Of a DNA stretch of 64,000 nt, positions 62,465 to 64,000 are shown one piece after another. The stretch comes from Hyphomicrobiales bacterium (GTDB lineage: Bacteria > Pseudomonadota > Alphaproteobacteria > Rhizobiales > Rhizobiaceae). The first letter of the stretch is position 1. Each line of letters begins with the position of its first letter. The DNA lies in contig UBXG01000028.1 in NCBI GenBank assembly GCA_900469475.1, forward strand, positions 95,618 to 159,617, given 5' to 3'. The translations under genes were made by a program, and so were the position numbers. Below the pieces are notes generated by a model that saw nothing but the letters and a program-made list of their open reading frames with translations, did no database searches and was not told the DNA's origin.

Positions 62465-63118
62465 ATGCCCCATGACTTTCTCGTCACCGGCCCCGAAGAC
62501 GCCAAGATCACGATCGTTCTCGCTCATGGAGCGGGCGGTGCAATGGACACGATGTGGATGGAAAACATGTCGTCCGCATTTGCCGATAAGGGCCTGCGGG
62601 TCGTCCGGTTCGAGTTCGATTACATGGCAGCACGACGTTCCACCGGAAAACGGTCGCCGCCCCCACGCGCCGAACTCCTGAAGCAGGAATATGAAGCTGT
62701 GATCGATGGACTCGGTGCGCGAGGAAGCCTCGTCATCGCGGGCAAATCCATGGGCGGTCGCGTGGCCAGCATGATCGCGGATGACCTCTACGATACTGGA
62801 AAGATCTCCGGACTGCTCTGCCTGGGTTACCCGTTCCATCCCATCGGAAAACCTGACAGCTTGCGGACAGACCATCTCGCGGAAATGAAGCCCCCGGCCC
62901 TCATCTGCCAGGGCACACGTGATTTGTTCGGATCGCGAGAGGAGGTTTCGGGCTACACGCTTTCCAAAATGATCGAAATTCTCTGGCTAGAGGATGGAGA
63001 TCACGACTTTCGGCCTAGAAAGGCCGTCTCCGGTCTCACGATCGCCGAGCATGTCACCGTCGTCGCCGATCACGTCACCAGATGGGCGGCTTCATTGCGT
63101 ACGCCGGGGTCGCGGTGA
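62465..63118 (+). CDS. Small alpha/beta hydrolase, dienelactone hydrolase-like
   Basis: This 217-residue alpha/beta-hydrolase-fold protein of the short TEX30/KANL3-like branch has an oxyanion turn HGAGGAMDT near residue 20, the nucleophile Ser in AGKSMGGRVAS (about residue 95), an acid Asp in CQGTRDLFG (about 150) and the His in EDGDHDFRP (about 178). All triad residues are present, so it is probably an active esterase-like enzyme. No signal peptide is seen. The substrate is unknown. Confidence 0.8.
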   Translation: MPHDFLVTGPEDAKITIVLAHGAGGAMDTMWMENMSSAFADKGLRVVRFEFDYMAARRSTGKRSPPPRAELLKQEYEAVIDGLGARGSLVIAGKSMGGRVASMIADDLYDTGKISGLLCLGYPFHPIGKPDSLRTDHLAEMKPPALICQGTRDLFGSREEVSGYTLSKMIEILWLEDGDHDFRPRKAVSGLTIAEHVTVVADHVTRWAASLRTPGSR

Positions 63119-63354
63119 AGAGTGCACTGTTAATCCTTTGGGCCGGCGGGCTCGAAGTCGTTCCGTTAAGCTGCGGGCGCGGCCAAAAGCGCTTGATGTG
63201 AAGGGATACGAATTGCGGCTCCAGCGGTTTTTTAACAAACTGATGTGTTATCTACTTCCGTTACAGGACTGCTTCCAACAATGGGAACGAAAACCAGGCA
63301 TAGATTTTATCACCAAATGGTGCTGATAATCGCAGCCAATAAGGGAGCTGATCA

Positions 63355-63555
63355 ATGCGATCGACTATCAACCTCGATGACACGCTTATCGAAAGGGCTA
63401 GGTCCTTAACCGGCACTAAAGAAACCGCAGTTCTCGTCCGTCAAGCGTTAGAGACACTTGTTCGTGTGGAGTCCGGAAAGCGCCTGATCGCGCTCGGAGG
63501 AACCATGCCTGATGCCGAGGCAGCGCAGCGCCGCCGGAGCGCAGCGGCCAAGTGA
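63355..63555 (+). CDS. vapB: VapB-type antitoxin
   Basis: This 66-residue antitoxin has the type II VapB ribbon-helix-helix-like N-terminus (MRSTINLDDTLIERARSLTG) and a C-terminal tail AEAAQRRRSAAAK that would wrap the toxin. Its stop overlaps the GTG start of the VapC frame (GTGA), the usual antitoxin-toxin order. The partner toxin gene is broken. Confidence 0.8.
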   Translation: MRSTINLDDTLIERARSLTGTKETAVLVRQALETLVRVESGKRLIALGGTMPDAEAAQRRRSAAAK

Positions 63556-63933
63556 TACCGGCCGACACCTCGATCTGGATCGATCATTTCCGCCATGCCG
63601 ATGCCGAACTCCGCAGGATTATTGAGGACGATCGCCACTTTGCCACCCGTGTGTGATTGGTGAGTTGGCGCTTGGCAGCCGTCGCGATCGCGGCAGCGTA
63701 ATAGCTTTTCTGTCGGCTCAACGCGTAGCGGTCGTGGCCACACACGACGAAGTCATGGCGATGATCGATCGCCATGGCATTTTCAGCACGGGCATTGGCT
63801 ACACGGATGCCCATTTGCTCGCATCGGTCCTTCTTGACAAGCGAGCGCTCTATGGACCAGAGACAAGCGCCTGCGGGTAGCGGCCGAAAAGGTGGGCGCC
63901 GCACTGCACCTACGAGCCAGCATGCCCAACTGA
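63552..63933 (+). pseudogene. vapC: VapC PIN-domain toxin gene with two frameshifts
   Basis: From GTG 63552 the frame reads VIPADTSIWIDHFRHADAEL, the usual VapC opening with the first PIN Asp, then stops early near 63655. A second frame carries CVIGELALGSRRDRGS and GIGYTDAHLLASVLL, including the TDAH motif. A third frame carries the end (ALWTRDKRLRVAAEKVGAAL to MPN, stop at 63933). Single-base losses around 63635 and 63845 would explain both shifts. The toxin is therefore inactive while the antitoxin frame is intact. Confidence 0.75.
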
Positions 63934-64000
63934 ATGCTGAAATGGTACTCCTTCAGGGTCTCGGACAAGTTTTGGATATCTCGCCTTGAACGGAATCGAA

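Overview
The window reads as an accessory region (plasmid, chromid or genomic island) of an alphaproteobacterium of the Rhizobiaceae (Rhizobium/Agrobacterium type). This rests on GC-rich coding with strong antisense shadow frames, several stacked ABC importers each with catabolic enzymes and a local regulator, a PrsDE-like type I exporter with a family-16 glycanase and an RTX-like partner, a rhizobial-type intergenic palindromic element, and many LysR/GntR/RpiR/LacI regulators. No rRNA, tRNA, CRISPR array, complete transposase or replication gene was seen.

Layout. (1) 1-15456, plus strand: a 5'-truncated molybdenum hydroxylase fused to three cytochrome c domains (NicB/isoquinoline-oxidoreductase type), a rhamnosidase-like glycosidase, a GH63-clan glycosidase, a polyamine-type ABC importer (solute-binding protein, two permeases, ATPase), an isochorismatase-family hydrolase, a MarR regulator and a GH3 beta-glycosidase. 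This looks like uptake, deglycosylation and oxidation of a glycosylated small molecule. (2) 15562-26308, minus strand: one eight-gene operon with an FAD-linked 2-hydroxyacid dehydrogenase, a giant indolepyruvate:ferredoxin oxidoreductase, an enoyl-CoA hydratase/isomerase-type enzyme, a 2-oxoglutarate/Fe(II) oxygenase and a second polyamine-type importer. A GntR regulator and an AcuI-like reductase are divergent from it (26442-28229). (3) 28746-36033, plus: a Dpp/Opp-type peptide importer, an Asp/Glu/hydantoin racemase-fold protein without the two usual cysteines, and an RpiR regulator. (4) 36305-44581: a broken small membrane-protein gene, a cytochrome c556-like protein, then a minus-strand secretion unit of GH16 glycanase with duplicated carbohydrate-binding modules, an 11-repeat RTX-like protein, a HlyD-type adaptor and an exporter ATPase, followed by an RpiR remnant. 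(5) 44772-51645: a ribose-type sugar importer, a Gfo/Idh/MocA dehydrogenase and a TIM-barrel isomerase under a divergent LacI regulator. (6) 51760-61567: a TetR remnant and a stress/detoxification-like block of alpha/beta hydrolase, two LysR regulators, two AhpD-like genes (one frameshifted), an NTF2-like protein, an FMN/FAD/2Fe-2S fusion reductase, a glutathione transferase and an aldehyde dehydrogenase. (7) 61945-63933: a small orphan, a small alpha/beta hydrolase, and a VapB antitoxin with a doubly frameshifted VapC.

Most notable signals: the two convergent catabolic islands with parallel polyamine-type importers; a dedicated type I secretion operon whose RTX partner has an unusual long repeat and no enzyme domain; a conserved 11-nt motif placed 103-105 nt upstream of three separate genes in the detoxification block; GC-rich stem-loops just after substrate-binding-protein genes; and at least five decayed genes in the right half. 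Gene calls come from reading the translated sequence and family motifs; substrates are inferred and no database search was run.
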